Source of the DNA: Lentibacillus halodurans
Lineage (GTDB): Bacteria; Bacillota; Bacilli; Bacillales; Amphibacillaceae
Direction: 5' to 3'
Length of the DNA: 64,000 nt
Assembly: GCF_900112045.1 (NCBI RefSeq)
Contig: NZ_FOJW01000001.1
Coordinates: forward strand, 310,001-374,000
Of the stretch, positions 42,640-52,086 are shown piece by piece (the stretch's first letter is position 1; every line of letters starts with the position of its first letter). The position numbers and the translations under genes were made by a program. The notes beneath the pieces are model-generated. The model worked only from the letters and a program-made list of their open reading frames with translations, ran no database searches and was not told where the DNA came from.

Positions 42640-42725
42640 AATATCCCTCCATATAAATTTAACAGATCATTTGTTCGTATGATATTATATAATACTCAAA
42701 AGATAATTTATACATATTTTTCTAA

Positions 42726-42764
42726 AAAATAAAAATAACGAACAGCTCATGTACTGTCCGTTAT
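42726..42764 (-). terminator. terminator of cwlJ
   Basis: On the - strand ATAACGGACAG pairs with CTGTTCGTTAT (one G-U) around an 8-base loop, followed by TTTTATTTTTT. Confidence 0.8.
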
Positions 42765-42838
42765 CATGCAAGATCTTTTTCCTGTAAACATTTTCTCATA
42801 CTATAATCAGCTTTAAACTTGGATGTGTTACCATTCAC

Positions 42839-43267
42839 TTAAAACGTACTGTAGACTTCCTCACATTCTCCACCGGTTGGTTCATAAAAACAATGAAGCT
42901 TATATCGTCCCACAAGAGGCTGATCATACCAAGTCGCCGGACAATCTCCTCCAGGCCTGAAGTACCATAAACTATATTTAGCAGGCCAGCGCTTTTCTCC
43001 ATTTATCACTCTGCGGGCCAGCCTTTTTTCACTTTCTCTGGCTCTTTGATAAAACATGCCATGTTGTACTGCCTCGTATGCGGTCGGCTGATGAATGACT
43101 TCGGGCAAGTTATCTAATCCCGCAAAATCAGAACATTCGACTCTTACCCGATTTACTGTAACAGCACCAACATGCAGCATGCCCAGTTGTCCTTCTCCGA
43201 CAGCTTCAGCTCTAAGCAACCTTGCTAAAAGGTTGATATGCTTATTTGTAGCTCTTATAACAGCCAT
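42839..43267 (-). CDS. cwlJ: spore cortex-lytic enzyme CwlJ
   Basis: A cell-wall hydrolase that degrades spore cortex during germination, found in the spore coat region. The 142-residue protein is nearly collinear with B. subtilis CwlJ: LLARLLRAEAVGEGQLGM (catalytic Glu), the VGAVTVNRV and HGMFYQRARESEKRLARR segments, and the WPAKYSLWYFRPGGDCPATWY motif. There is no signal peptide, as expected for a mother-cell protein. The ribosome-binding site is a perfect GGAGGTGA. In B. subtilis CwlJ depends on GerQ; no gerQ is seen next to it here. Confidence 0.94.
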   Translation of the reverse strand: MAVIRATNKHINLLARLLRAEAVGEGQLGMLHVGAVTVNRVRVECSDFAGLDNLPEVIHQPTAYEAVQHGMFYQRARESEKRLARRVINGEKRWPAKYSLWYFRPGGDCPATWYDQPLVGRYKLHCFYEPTGGECEEVYSTF

Positions 43268-43404
43268 GTTGTCACCTCCATCATTTTAAATACCTTGCAC
43301 TATCTCTATGGGCTTAAATATTGCCTGTTTATATCCGAATAAAAGTCAGCATTCCAAAACAGACAATCATCTGGTACTAATGTCCAGGTTAAGTTACATC
43401 AATA

Positions 43405-44040
43405 TTAAACTTTATTAATATCAAACGAGATAACCCTATTATTATTCGGGTTATAAACAACACTTGCCCGTACAGTAATCGTTTCTTGAGTTGACTGCAG
43501 GGTATATTCGTAAGTTTCTCTTGTTTGTGATGCAGATTCCTCTGTTTTACCTGCAAAGCTGTATTCGGTCACATTGTAACCGGGATATGCTGTTTGTGTT
43601 ATCTCCAATAAATACCTGCCCCACTGCTGCTGCTCCATTTGTGAGACTGGTAGGATTTGAATATCGATGACACCTTGCTGTGGATTAGCCCCTAACGTTT
43701 CAAATACTCTGCGGTGTAAATTAAGACGATTATCCGGAAAACCGGATACCTGATCAACGACCTCCACCAGAATGGATCTTCCGGTGACTGGATAGATAAT
43801 TTGAAGTGTCTGACCGCATTGATATGGAGAATTTTCGCCAACCGCCGCAGTCATGTACAGATTATCTGACCAGGGAATACCACATTTGGTCAGCTGTCCG
43901 CCTTCTGTCCAAGTAGCCTGACCGCTGATTGGCTGCTGCCGGGAATCATGATACATAACATGTTGTTCATAAATTTGCTGAGGATCATATGGATGGTACA
44001 CGTATGGATTGTTTTTAAAATATGGATTGATTGGATACAT
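43405..44040 (-). CDS. double-psi beta-barrel / DUF3889-like protein
   Basis: A 211-residue protein with three parts: a Tyr/Pro/Gln/His-rich N-terminus (1-37), an RlpA/expansin-like double-psi barrel (about 38-131, with GQATWTEGG, KCGIPWSDN and LVEVVDQVSG) and a C-terminal DUF3889-like domain (about 137-211, starting QWGRYLLEITQTAYPG). I start at ATG 44040 behind AGGGGGAG; the longer frame has no support. There is no signal peptide or membrane segment. With cwlJ 137 bases downstream on the same strand and a coat-protein-like N-terminus, it may be a spore outer-layer protein (inference). Confidence 0.7.
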   Translation of the reverse strand: MYPINPYFKNNPYVYHPYDPQQIYEQHVMYHDSRQQPISGQATWTEGGQLTKCGIPWSDNLYMTAAVGENSPYQCGQTLQIIYPVTGRSILVEVVDQVSGFPDNRLNLHRRVFETLGANPQQGVIDIQILPVSQMEQQQWGRYLLEITQTAYPGYNVTEYSFAGKTEESASQTRETYEYTLQSTQETITVRASVVYNPNNNRVISFDINKV

Positions 44041-44174
44041 CTTTCTCCCCCTGTCTGAATGCAAATTCTTCAATACCATATGCCTCCGCAAATACATCTG
44101 TGACAGATGCCTTTAATACGCAGTTCTTAGACAGGTTTGCCCGTAAATAGACTAAGACGGAAAGGGGGTATTAC

Positions 44175-44294
44175 ATGAAGCAGCTTGATTGGCAAATGGT
44201 ACTTTTTGTGGGAGGTTATCTTATACAAGATTGCTGGCTTTATTGGGGATTGCCGCGGATTTATTATTGGGAATCCGTAAACATGAAAAAATAA
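44175..44294 (+). CDS. 39-residue small ORF, unknown
   Basis: ATG 44175 lies 6 bases after AAAGGGGG, a strong ribosome-binding site. The 39-residue product is very aromatic (six Trp/Tyr in LIQDCWLYWGLPRIYYW) with a hydrophobic stretch at about residues 8-26 that could sit in or at a membrane, and a basic end (KK). It is divergent from the DPBB/DUF3889 gene. I do not recognise it. Possibly a small spore or membrane protein; no promoter is evident. Confidence 0.5.
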   Translation: MKQLDWQMVLFVGGYLIQDCWLYWGLPRIYYWESVNMKK

Positions 44295-44327
44295 AAGAGC
44301 AGCTTGCGGGCTGTTTAAGCTGCTCTT
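44295..44327 (-). terminator. terminator of dsdA-cysK
   Basis: An 11-bp perfect stem AAGAGCAGCTT / AAGCTGCTCTT with an 11-base loop; on the - strand it runs into TTTATTTTTT. Confidence 0.85.
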
Positions 44328-44334
44328 CACCAGT

Positions 44335-45255
44335 TTACGCATCAAACAAATTCATGCTTAAATAACGTTCACCTGTATCAGGTGCCATACATAAAACTTT
44401 TTTGCCTTTCCCAAGCCGTTTGGCCACTTTCACGGCTGCATACACTGCGGCAGCACCTGATAATCCAATAAAGATCCCTTCTTTTCGGGGGAGTGTTTTG
44501 AACATGTCAACCGCATTTTCATCTTCAATCTGCAAAATTTCATCATAAACTGAGGTGTTTAATATATCGGGAACGAACCCAGGGCTTGTGCCAACCAGTT
44601 TATGAGAGCCCGGCTTTCCTCCTGACAATACAGGGGATCCTTTTGGCTCGGCTACAGCAATATGCAAATCTGGCAGCTTTTTCTTCAGTACCTCCCCTGT
44701 ACCAGTAATGGTCCCGCCGGTTCCGGCAGTTGCCACAAATGCATCCAGTTCCCCGTCCATCTGCTCAAAAATTTCCCGGGCAGTCGTTGTCCGGTGAATA
44801 TTGGGATTAGCGTGATTTTCGAATTGCTGCGGAATAAAACTGTTTGGTATTTCCTTGTTTAATTCTTCCGCTTTTCTGATTGCTCCGGGCATCTTATCTT
44901 CGCTCGGCGTTAACACAACTTCAGCTCCGAACGCTCTTAAAATGTTCCGGCGCTCCTGTGTACTGTTGTCCGGCATCACCAGAATCGCCCGATAACCTTT
45001 CGCTGCTGCATTCATCGCCAGCCCTATCCCGGTATTGCCGCTCGTCGGTTCAATAATCGTAGCACCAGGTTTGATCAGCCCTTCCTCTTCCGCCATTTTA
45101 ATCATGTTATACGCCGCACGATCCTTGACACTTTTACTCGGATTAAACGATTCCAGTTTTAAAAAAATGTCAGCTGCATTTTCCGGTACCATATCATGTA
45201 ATTGAACAACCGGTGTTTCCCCGATTAACTCGGTCATATTTTGAGCCACTTTCAT
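44335..45255 (-). CDS. cysK: cysteine synthase (O-acetylserine thiol-lyase)
   Basis: Makes L-cysteine from O-acetyl-L-serine and sulfide with PLP. The 306-residue protein has NPSKSVKDRAAY (PLP Lys44), the PTSGNTGIGLA substrate loop, the GTGGTITGTGE phosphate-binding loop, and the C-terminal Ser of IGLSGAAAVYA. It follows dsdA after 15 bases in the same transcript. Bacillus often has more than one CysK-like enzyme; this one is close in plan to the main CysK. Confidence 0.93.
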   Translation of the reverse strand: MKVAQNMTELIGETPVVQLHDMVPENAADIFLKLESFNPSKSVKDRAAYNMIKMAEEEGLIKPGATIIEPTSGNTGIGLAMNAAAKGYRAILVMPDNSTQERRNILRAFGAEVVLTPSEDKMPGAIRKAEELNKEIPNSFIPQQFENHANPNIHRTTTAREIFEQMDGELDAFVATAGTGGTITGTGEVLKKKLPDLHIAVAEPKGSPVLSGGKPGSHKLVGTSPGFVPDILNTSVYDEILQIEDENAVDMFKTLPRKEGIFIGLSGAAAVYAAVKVAKRLGKGKKVLCMAPDTGERYLSMNLFDA

Positions 45256-45270
45256 GATAAAACAACCTTC

Positions 45271-46590
45271 CTAAATTAAACTCTTTCCTTTATTATAAAA
45301 CTTTTGCATATCTTTTTCAGGTACAAGCGACCCACCAGTTGCCCAGGCGATATGAATGGCATTGCCTGGATCGATATTATGTTCCCGGATATATGGAAAT
45401 ATCCGTTCAGGGCCGATGAGTCCCGCAGCTGCTGACGGTTCCAGATAGATCTTTTCACTGTCAGCAAGGATGGCCAGTAAACGATACAATTCATCATCTT
45501 CCATTGTATAAATCCCGCTTACCAATTGATCACTGATTGCTGTCGCAAAACGAGAAGGCCGACCAACAGCCAATCCATCTGCTTCTGTCCGGTTATCGAT
45601 TCCGAAATCCTGTACACTGACATGATCCATTTCGCCGGTGGCAAGCCCAATCAATACAGAAGGTGAATGAGTCGGCTCAGCAAAAAAACAGTGAACATCA
45701 TCACCGAAAACCTGCTTAAGACCAAATGTGATGCCACCCGGTGATCCGCCTACGCCACAAGGTAAGTAAACAAATAATGGATGATCAGCATTCACTGAAA
45801 TATTTTCCTGCTGCAGCTGTTTTTCCAGCCTTAGAGCAGCAACACTATAACCTAAAAATAAATGCTTAGAATCTTCATCATCAACAAAATAGCCATTGGG
45901 ATCTGCCATTGTCTTTTCCCTGCCTGCAGAAATGGCTTTACTGAAATCCCCCTCCAATTCCAGGACCTCAGCACCTTTTGCACGCAATAAATCTTTTTTC
46001 CACTGTTTAGCATCAGTTGACATGTATACAGATACATTGAAACCAAGTTTAGCACTGATAATGCCGATACTCAGCCCTAGATTCCCGGTAGATCCAACAC
46101 CTATTGAATACTGACTGAAAAACGTTTTGAATTGTTCACTTGAAAATACGTCATAATAATCATCCTCGTGCAGCATCCCGGCATCAAGTGCCAGTTGTTC
46201 GGCATACTGCAAGACTTCGTAAACACCCCCTCTTGCTTTGATGGATCCAGCAATAGGCAATTCATTGTCACACTTCAGATGAAAATCGCCAGTCATACCA
46301 GGGAAACAGCGACTTTTCATATGACTGATCCTTATTAGAGGTGATTCAATCACGCCATTTGTATCAGCCGTTTCAGGGAATTCGTTTTTAAAATATGGGG
46401 CAAAACGCTGCCATCGTAATTCGGCTTCTTCTATATGTTCACGCATAAATGGCAATGATGCTGTTTCATTCATTTTTTTGAGATTCGGGTTCATCCAAAA
46501 TACAGGATTTAAAGCAAGAATGTCTTTGAGTATTGGTTTTCTTGTTTGCCAGTCGTTAATTTCCTGCAGTGTATAAACGATCGTGATCAC
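45271..46590 (-). CDS. dsdA: D-serine dehydratase
   Basis: PLP-dependent deamination of D-serine to pyruvate and ammonia. The 439-residue protein fits DsdA: the SRFAPYFKNEFPET-type segment (here RFAPYFKNEFPET), the PLP lysine Lys118 in PIAGSIKARGG, the GSTGNLGLSIG loop, LPCGVGGSPGGITFGLK, and the C-terminal WATGGSLVP. The start is GTG 46590, but the AGAAGG ribosome-binding site almost touches it and no better start is in view. Using this start the PLP lysine is at position 118, as in E. coli DsdA. Pairing with cysK is unusual; both act on serine-like substrates. Confidence 0.92.
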   Translation of the reverse strand: MITIVYTLQEINDWQTRKPILKDILALNPVFWMNPNLKKMNETASLPFMREHIEEAELRWQRFAPYFKNEFPETADTNGVIESPLIRISHMKSRCFPGMTGDFHLKCDNELPIAGSIKARGGVYEVLQYAEQLALDAGMLHEDDYYDVFSSEQFKTFFSQYSIGVGSTGNLGLSIGIISAKLGFNVSVYMSTDAKQWKKDLLRAKGAEVLELEGDFSKAISAGREKTMADPNGYFVDDEDSKHLFLGYSVAALRLEKQLQQENISVNADHPLFVYLPCGVGGSPGGITFGLKQVFGDDVHCFFAEPTHSPSVLIGLATGEMDHVSVQDFGIDNRTEADGLAVGRPSRFATAISDQLVSGIYTMEDDELYRLLAILADSEKIYLEPSAAAGLIGPERIFPYIREHNIDPGNAIHIAWATGGSLVPEKDMQKFYNKGKSLI

Positions 46591-46751
46591 CTTCTTTTTA
46601 TTCAGTTTATGATTACCATTCCCGAGTTAAAGCTTATCATGACAACAATCGTTATAAAAACACAGTCTTTAGGGGTTGAGATTGACTACATAAAAGTTTG
46701 GCGATGGAATACTCATATAGCTATTATACTGGAAGCGAGTATCATATTGAA

Positions 46752-46783
46752 AAATGGAACTCATATCAAGATGGCTTCCATTT
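46752..46783 (-). terminator. terminator of dynA-ypcP
   Basis: On the - strand AAATGGAA / TTCCATTT with a 16-base loop, followed by TTTTC. Confidence 0.65.
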
Positions 46784-46784
46784 A

Positions 46785-47657
46785 TTAATGGAGCAACTTC
46801 ATTAAATGATCAAACTCCAAATCGGCCAACTTGTCCTCCGCCATCTGTTTATCATAATGAAATAAAGCGTCATCCAGCATGCACTCGACTGAAATATCAC
46901 ATCTGATTTCAGCGAGTTTTCTTGATAAATGCAGCATATCCATGTTTTCCCTAATTTTCTTCCGGACACCATTTGGAAGCTTGTCCATATTATCAAGAAT
47001 TTGATCAATCGTTTCATATTCCTGAATCAGCTTTAAGGCTGTTTTTTGACCAATTCCTTTAACACCTGGATAATTATCCGAGGTATCCCCCATTAATCCT
47101 TTTAAGTCCACGATTTGCCTTGGGTGGATACCCTTCTGCCCGACAAACGTATCTTGTTTAAAAATATCATAATTCCCGATTCCTTTGCGCATAATGGCTA
47201 CACGGATGCCATCATCAACAAGCTGTAAAATATCCTGGTCACCGGTTAAAATCAGAACATCATGATGTTTGGCATATTGCCTTGCCAGCGTACCAATACA
47301 ATCATCCGCTTCATAATTTTCCAAACCTATGTTAGGAATATCAAAAGCTTCCACAACTTCCTTGACAAGATCGAATTGTGGAATCAATTCTTCCGGCGGG
47401 TTAGAACGATTTGCCTTATAGCCATCGTATAGATCAGTCCGGAACGTCTTGCTCCCCATGTCCCAGCAGCAAACAACATGTGTTGGCTCAAATTTGTCTG
47501 CTGCATCCAGAAAGTATCGCATAAATTGATAGACACCATTGGTCGGGATCCCATTACTCGTCTTCATGAAATTTCCCCGAAATGCTGTGGCAAAGAATCC
47601 ACGAAAAAGCAGCGCCATGCCATCCACCAGCATAATCGTATGCTGTTTTGCCGTCAT
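46785..47657 (-). CDS. ypcP: 5'-3' exonuclease / flap nuclease YpcP
   Basis: A FEN-1-like nuclease, probably removing RNA primers or flaps at replication forks. The 290-residue protein has the acidic metal-binding motifs LVDGMALLFRG, ENYEADDCIGTLA, LTGDQDILQLV and KGLMGDTSDNYPGVKGIGQKTA (helix-hairpin-helix with Asp residues, quoted in part). It resembles the nuclease domain of DNA polymerase I without the polymerase. It overlaps the end of dynA by 4 bases, the same order as ypbR-ypcP in B. subtilis. Confidence 0.93.
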   Translation of the reverse strand: MTAKQHTIMLVDGMALLFRGFFATAFRGNFMKTSNGIPTNGVYQFMRYFLDAADKFEPTHVVCCWDMGSKTFRTDLYDGYKANRSNPPEELIPQFDLVKEVVEAFDIPNIGLENYEADDCIGTLARQYAKHHDVLILTGDQDILQLVDDGIRVAIMRKGIGNYDIFKQDTFVGQKGIHPRQIVDLKGLMGDTSDNYPGVKGIGQKTALKLIQEYETIDQILDNMDKLPNGVRKKIRENMDMLHLSRKLAEIRCDISVECMLDDALFHYDKQMAEDKLADLEFDHLMKLLH

Positions 47658-50600
47658 GATAGGTTCATCTCCTCATATTTAATTAGTATCGAAACGAGTA
47701 TGTCATGTTTTTCATTTAACGTCTGCACATCAATCGCCTGATCACTTATCATATCCAGCTGATTTTCAATGTAGTTTTCTATATTTTGATTGATAAATCG
47801 TTTGATTGTATCTAACATACCATTCCACTGATTATGATAAGATTCCCCCATCTTTTTCTTGTTTTCAGCAATGTAATGTTCGGCAAAGGGGTAAAGGTGA
47901 TTTAATAGTCTTTCTTTCATAATTTCCTTTTCGTTTTTAGCAAAAAATGCTCTTGTCCCGTTAAATTGTTTCAGTTCTTTCTCAAACATCCGAACATCAA
48001 GATTTAAAAATGCCTGTTCATAGTCGGGTGTCGTCAGCTCTGATGCTTCAAAGTCAGGGAGCAAAAATGCATCATCAATATGAGTGCTTTTATTTGTATA
48101 ATCAAGATAAACCTCTTCTTTCAAATCATCAATAAACGATTCGATTCGGAGGGATACCGCCCGCAATTCCTGCAGTAGCTCATAGCCGGCATAATCCAGC
48201 AAATTCCTTAAACAGTCCGCCAATTGCTGCTGAGCTTGCTTGCCTGAACCTGTTATGGTCGTCGGATTAAACGTTTCTTTAAATAAATCATGAAAACGAA
48301 TCGACAGGCGTTCAAGTACGTAATATAATTGTTTTTCCAATTTTTGGATGATTTTCTGTTGATAGATATCAGTATCCATTTCAGCGGTCAACTGTTTCAG
48401 GAAAGTCTGCTTTTCCAATAATTCCGTACGAACACGCTCTTTTTCGGCCGCATTGAGTTTGATCGAATCCTGATAATGATGTAAAGCCTGCCTCGTTCGC
48501 TGAATGTCCCGGACAGCTGACTGAATGGTCATCGATGCCAACTCATCATGGATAAAATAATCAAAAGCACCTTCAAAATCCTTCATTTGATCGTTCAATA
48601 CCTTATTGTTCCGTTTGTCATCAAGCGATTGTTTACTGGATACTGGAAAAAGCCTTGGAAAACGGATGCCTAAAGCCGTTAACTCCTCTTGTATATACTG
48701 CTGCACCATATGACGTTCTGCATCATTTTCCGCAAGATCGGAAGCATTCATGATAAAAAACATTTTGTCCAGCTGAAAGGCGTCTTTTACTCTTCCTAGC
48801 TGTATCAAAAAGTCTTTATCAGCCCGTGAAAAAGCATGATTGTAGTAGGTGACATAAAAAATCGCATCCGCATGTTTCATGTAATCAAAAGCGACATTGG
48901 TATGCCTGGCGTTTATCGAGTCAGCACCAGGTGTGTCGACTAGTGTAATTCCTTTCCTTGTTACAGAACAATCATAATAGAGATCAACGGACTCCAGATA
49001 ACAAGCTTTCGTTTCATCTGTCACATAATCAGTAAATTCGTTGAGATCAATTGTTATTTCCTGACCAATTTTAGCCCTGTTATGATGATACCCTTGTAAA
49101 ATAGCAGTCAAGTATGCTTGGTGCGTTTCAGGCAATTGATCATGCTGAAGAATGCTATGTTCCATGATCCAGTCCAGTAATAGACCAAGATCCTCGGTTT
49201 CCGGAGAGAATGGACTAATCAGTGATTTCACGTCATCGACCAGCGATGCTTCATCTTTCAATTTAGCAACAACCGTACCATGTTCATACGCCTCTGTGAC
49301 CGGATTAATGCGGTTTATGGCAGCTGTTGTCGGGTTCGGTGCCGCTGGTAAAACCTTTTCCCCCATTAAAGCATTGGCAAATGATGATTTCCCTGCACTG
49401 AACGCCCCAAATAAAGCAATGGTGTATGTCCGGTTATCCAACCGGTCATATTTTCGTGTCAAATCATTTGTCAGTGATTGAAATCCGGGCAAGTCTGAAA
49501 TGGTTTCGATTGTCTTCGCCAGATCAGCTAAAATGTGATCAACCGGCAATGATGATTTTTCCGTTACCTGATCACTCCTTTTTACACTGGCAGGTTCATT
49601 GTTTTTCTGAACAGGTAAAGGTTCAACTGACTGTCTGACTGGCTCATGTTTTGCTGTCAATGCTTCATCAATTAAATCCCATCCATATGATTCAGGTTCA
49701 GGATCTGTTAACATATTGTCTATCTGTTGAATTTTTCCGTGCAAGTCATTCATTAGCTGTTCATGTATTTTTTGCTGATGATAAACTTGTTCTAACTGAT
49801 CCCGTTCAGACGTATACGCAGACAATTCGTTTGCTGTATTTTCCGCTATTTTTTTATAAATCGCATCCCACAAGTACAATGCTTCCTGCTTAAACTTTTG
49901 TTTCACATCAGCACTGACATCATTCGTATAATGCAGAACATAATCCCCGTTCACTTTTGCACCCGGTTTGATTAATGCTGTCAGCGAACTGGCATCGTAC
50001 GTAATTGACATATTTTGTATTTTCCGTGTTAATTCCTGGTCATGCACCTTATATACGTGCAGCAAATGGAGCAATTTGTCGCGAAGCTTCCATTGTATCG
50101 CTGCTTCAATGTTTGGCTGCAAGTCTTGTACAAATTTTGTTCTTCGTTTATGGCGTTCTTCCGCTGTTCTTTTCTTGGACGCCAATAACCCGACTTTAAA
50201 ATCACGCTGCTGTGATTCTAAAAACCACTGTGCCGTATCGCGCAAATCTGCCGGCATTAAGTAAGCATTTTTCAAGGTGGCATTTAAAGCTTTGTGAAAA
50301 TCTTCTTCCGCTCTATCCGGGATGCTGTTTAAATGAGCGATATCAGCATGCAGCTCATCTAACCGAGTCATAACGTCTAGTATATCCTTATCATTTTGCA
50401 GTCCTGCATCCGCTGCTTCCTCCTCGTAAAGCTGCTGCAAATATTCCTTATGCTCCTTGACAACCTGGTTAACAGACCGTCCAATATTCAATAAAGCATA
50501 CTTTGCCGTGTTCATCATGGAAAATAGCTTCATTTTAATGTCGTCTATTTGATTATGTGGTGCATAACAGTTTATTAAAGAAGAATAATAGATAATCTCC

Positions 50601-51295
50601 GGAAAAATTCCCCATTGATCAAACGTTTGATGTATTTTTTGTGTGAAGTCTTGAAAAGCCAGTTCTTGTTCATCATGTTTATCGACCTGATTAATGATCA
50701 CATAAAAAGGAAGCTTGTAATCTTGTACTTTTTTCAGGAAATGTAGGTTAACCTCTGATTGGACATGATTATAGTCCATGACATAAACAAGCGTATCCAC
50801 TAGATGCAATGATGATTCCGTAATCAGCCGATCTGCATCATCTGCGGCATCAATTCCAGGTGTATCAATAATGGTGCAGCCATCCGGCAAATCAGCTTCC
50901 GTTGTATGAATCTCGATTTCCTGAATGCTCGCTTTATTTGTCGCGTACGCTTTGATCATATCGATATTATATGGTTCTTCATATTCCAGCAGGGCTCCAT
51001 TATCTAAGTAAATACGTGCAGCACCTTTTCCGGATTTTATTTTAACCACATTCGCACTGGTTGGTATCGGGCTTTTTGGCAGGATCGACTTTCCCAGCAG
51101 ATGATTGATCATGGATGACTTGCCGGCAGAAAAATGACCGGCAAAGCTGATCATAAGTTCCTGATCTTTCCATTTTTCATAGATTTGCAAAAGCTTCTCA
51201 GCACGTGTATTGTCACCGTTTTCGAGCATTGTCCCATAAAGGGCGGTAATATGCTTGTCATTAATTTGAGATGATTTCGTTTCAGTTATGATCAC
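47654..51295 (-). CDS. dynA: double dynamin-like GTPase DynA (YpbR)
   Basis: A 1213-residue membrane-remodelling GTPase made of two fused dynamin-like halves, as in B. subtilis DynA, where it tethers and fuses membranes and helps resist phages and antibiotics. The first G domain has the P-loop GHFSAGKSSMIN (about residues 53-64) and DTPGIDAADDADR; the second has GAFSAGKSSFANALMGE (about 631-650) and DTPGADSINARH. Long helical stalk regions follow each. There is no transmembrane segment, so it should bind membranes peripherally by paddles. The downstream partner is ypcP, overlapping by 4 bases. Confidence 0.94.
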   Translation of the reverse strand: MIITETKSSQINDKHITALYGTMLENGDNTRAEKLLQIYEKWKDQELMISFAGHFSAGKSSMINHLLGKSILPKSPIPTSANVVKIKSGKGAARIYLDNGALLEYEEPYNIDMIKAYATNKASIQEIEIHTTEADLPDGCTIIDTPGIDAADDADRLITESSLHLVDTLVYVMDYNHVQSEVNLHFLKKVQDYKLPFYVIINQVDKHDEQELAFQDFTQKIHQTFDQWGIFPEIIYYSSLINCYAPHNQIDDIKMKLFSMMNTAKYALLNIGRSVNQVVKEHKEYLQQLYEEEAADAGLQNDKDILDVMTRLDELHADIAHLNSIPDRAEEDFHKALNATLKNAYLMPADLRDTAQWFLESQQRDFKVGLLASKKRTAEERHKRRTKFVQDLQPNIEAAIQWKLRDKLLHLLHVYKVHDQELTRKIQNMSITYDASSLTALIKPGAKVNGDYVLHYTNDVSADVKQKFKQEALYLWDAIYKKIAENTANELSAYTSERDQLEQVYHQQKIHEQLMNDLHGKIQQIDNMLTDPEPESYGWDLIDEALTAKHEPVRQSVEPLPVQKNNEPASVKRSDQVTEKSSLPVDHILADLAKTIETISDLPGFQSLTNDLTRKYDRLDNRTYTIALFGAFSAGKSSFANALMGEKVLPAAPNPTTAAINRINPVTEAYEHGTVVAKLKDEASLVDDVKSLISPFSPETEDLGLLLDWIMEHSILQHDQLPETHQAYLTAILQGYHHNRAKIGQEITIDLNEFTDYVTDETKACYLESVDLYYDCSVTRKGITLVDTPGADSINARHTNVAFDYMKHADAIFYVTYYNHAFSRADKDFLIQLGRVKDAFQLDKMFFIMNASDLAENDAERHMVQQYIQEELTALGIRFPRLFPVSSKQSLDDKRNNKVLNDQMKDFEGAFDYFIHDELASMTIQSAVRDIQRTRQALHHYQDSIKLNAAEKERVRTELLEKQTFLKQLTAEMDTDIYQQKIIQKLEKQLYYVLERLSIRFHDLFKETFNPTTITGSGKQAQQQLADCLRNLLDYAGYELLQELRAVSLRIESFIDDLKEEVYLDYTNKSTHIDDAFLLPDFEASELTTPDYEQAFLNLDVRMFEKELKQFNGTRAFFAKNEKEIMKERLLNHLYPFAEHYIAENKKKMGESYHNQWNGMLDTIKRFINQNIENYIENQLDMISDQAIDVQTLNEKHDILVSILIKYEEMNLS

Positions 51296-51393
51296 GATTT
51301 CCTTGTCCCTTCCATATAAAACACTTCACAACGTATCATATCTATTATATCAAAGCTGCACTGGATGCGTCGAACAAGTTTGAAAATCAATGA

Positions 51394-51861
51394 TCATTCA
51401 TCAGTCTTTGAGATGAGGTTAGTCGAAATGAAGCGGATAATATCCCCGCGGCTAATGACACCGACTACTTTAGTTTCGTGATCAACGACCGGGATTTTTT
51501 TGAAATGGTAATTGGAAAATATGGATAAAGCCTCTTCCATGTGATCATCGGGATTAACGGTGTAAACATTTTTTTTCATAATTTTTTCTGAATGATGATC
51601 AATGCTTGATTCAATTTTTTGTTTGAAATCTTCCTGTTTATTTACGAATACCATTGAAAAAGCATCATAAATGGTTCGGCCATTGGGCTGCAGATAACGG
51701 ATAACGTCACCGTCACTGATCATGCCACGCAAACGGTTATTTTCATCGACGACAGGCACACCGCCAATTTTATATTTCACCAGTGTCCTGAGCAGTTCTT
51801 TGATTTTGATATTCTTTTGAACCGAAATCACGTCCGTAATCATAAAGTCATTTATTTTCAT
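51394..51861 (-). CDS. CBS-domain pair protein
   Basis: A 155-residue protein made of two CBS domains (about residues 6-65 and 88-147), with the typical KIGGVPVVDENNRLRGMISDGDVIRYL in the first (quoted: GGVPVVDENNRLRGMI, SDGDVIRYL) and HFKKIPVVDHETKVVGVISRGDIIRFI in the second (quoted: KKIPVVDHETKVVGVISRGD). Such proteins bind adenosine nucleotides and often sense energy state. I start at ATG 51861 behind GAGGTGAC. It is monocistronic with no effector domain, so its target is unknown. Confidence 0.85.
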   Translation of the reverse strand: MKINDFMITDVISVQKNIKIKELLRTLVKYKIGGVPVVDENNRLRGMISDGDVIRYLQPNGRTIYDAFSMVFVNKQEDFKQKIESSIDHHSEKIMKKNVYTVNPDDHMEEALSIFSNYHFKKIPVVDHETKVVGVISRGDIIRFISTNLISKTDE

Positions 51862-52046
51862 CGTTGTCACCTCGTTAATTATAAGTGTACTCAAATATTA
51901 CCTGGATGTTACATTTTATAAAATCGATTCATACCAAAGTATATCATAAACATTAACAATCATTTCCATCTTTATACGATCATATTCAGTGATGGAGTTA
52001 GTAAAATTTATCATTAGTTTACATAATAAAGTTATGGTCAATTAAT

Positions 52047-52081
52047 GAACCCTTGGTACTTATTTTGCCTACCAAGGGTTC
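52047..52081 (-). terminator. terminator of the acyl-CoA operon
   Basis: A 12-bp perfect stem GAACCCTTGGTA / TACCAAGGGTTC with an 11-base loop, 6 bases past the last gene. The T-run on the - strand is poor. Confidence 0.65.
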
Positions 52082-52086
52082 TGATA

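Noticed and set aside
47654-51295. A phage-defence island built around DynA
   Set aside because: DynA and YpcP are in the normal Bacillus chromosomal arrangement with housekeeping neighbours; nothing else nearby suggests a defence island.
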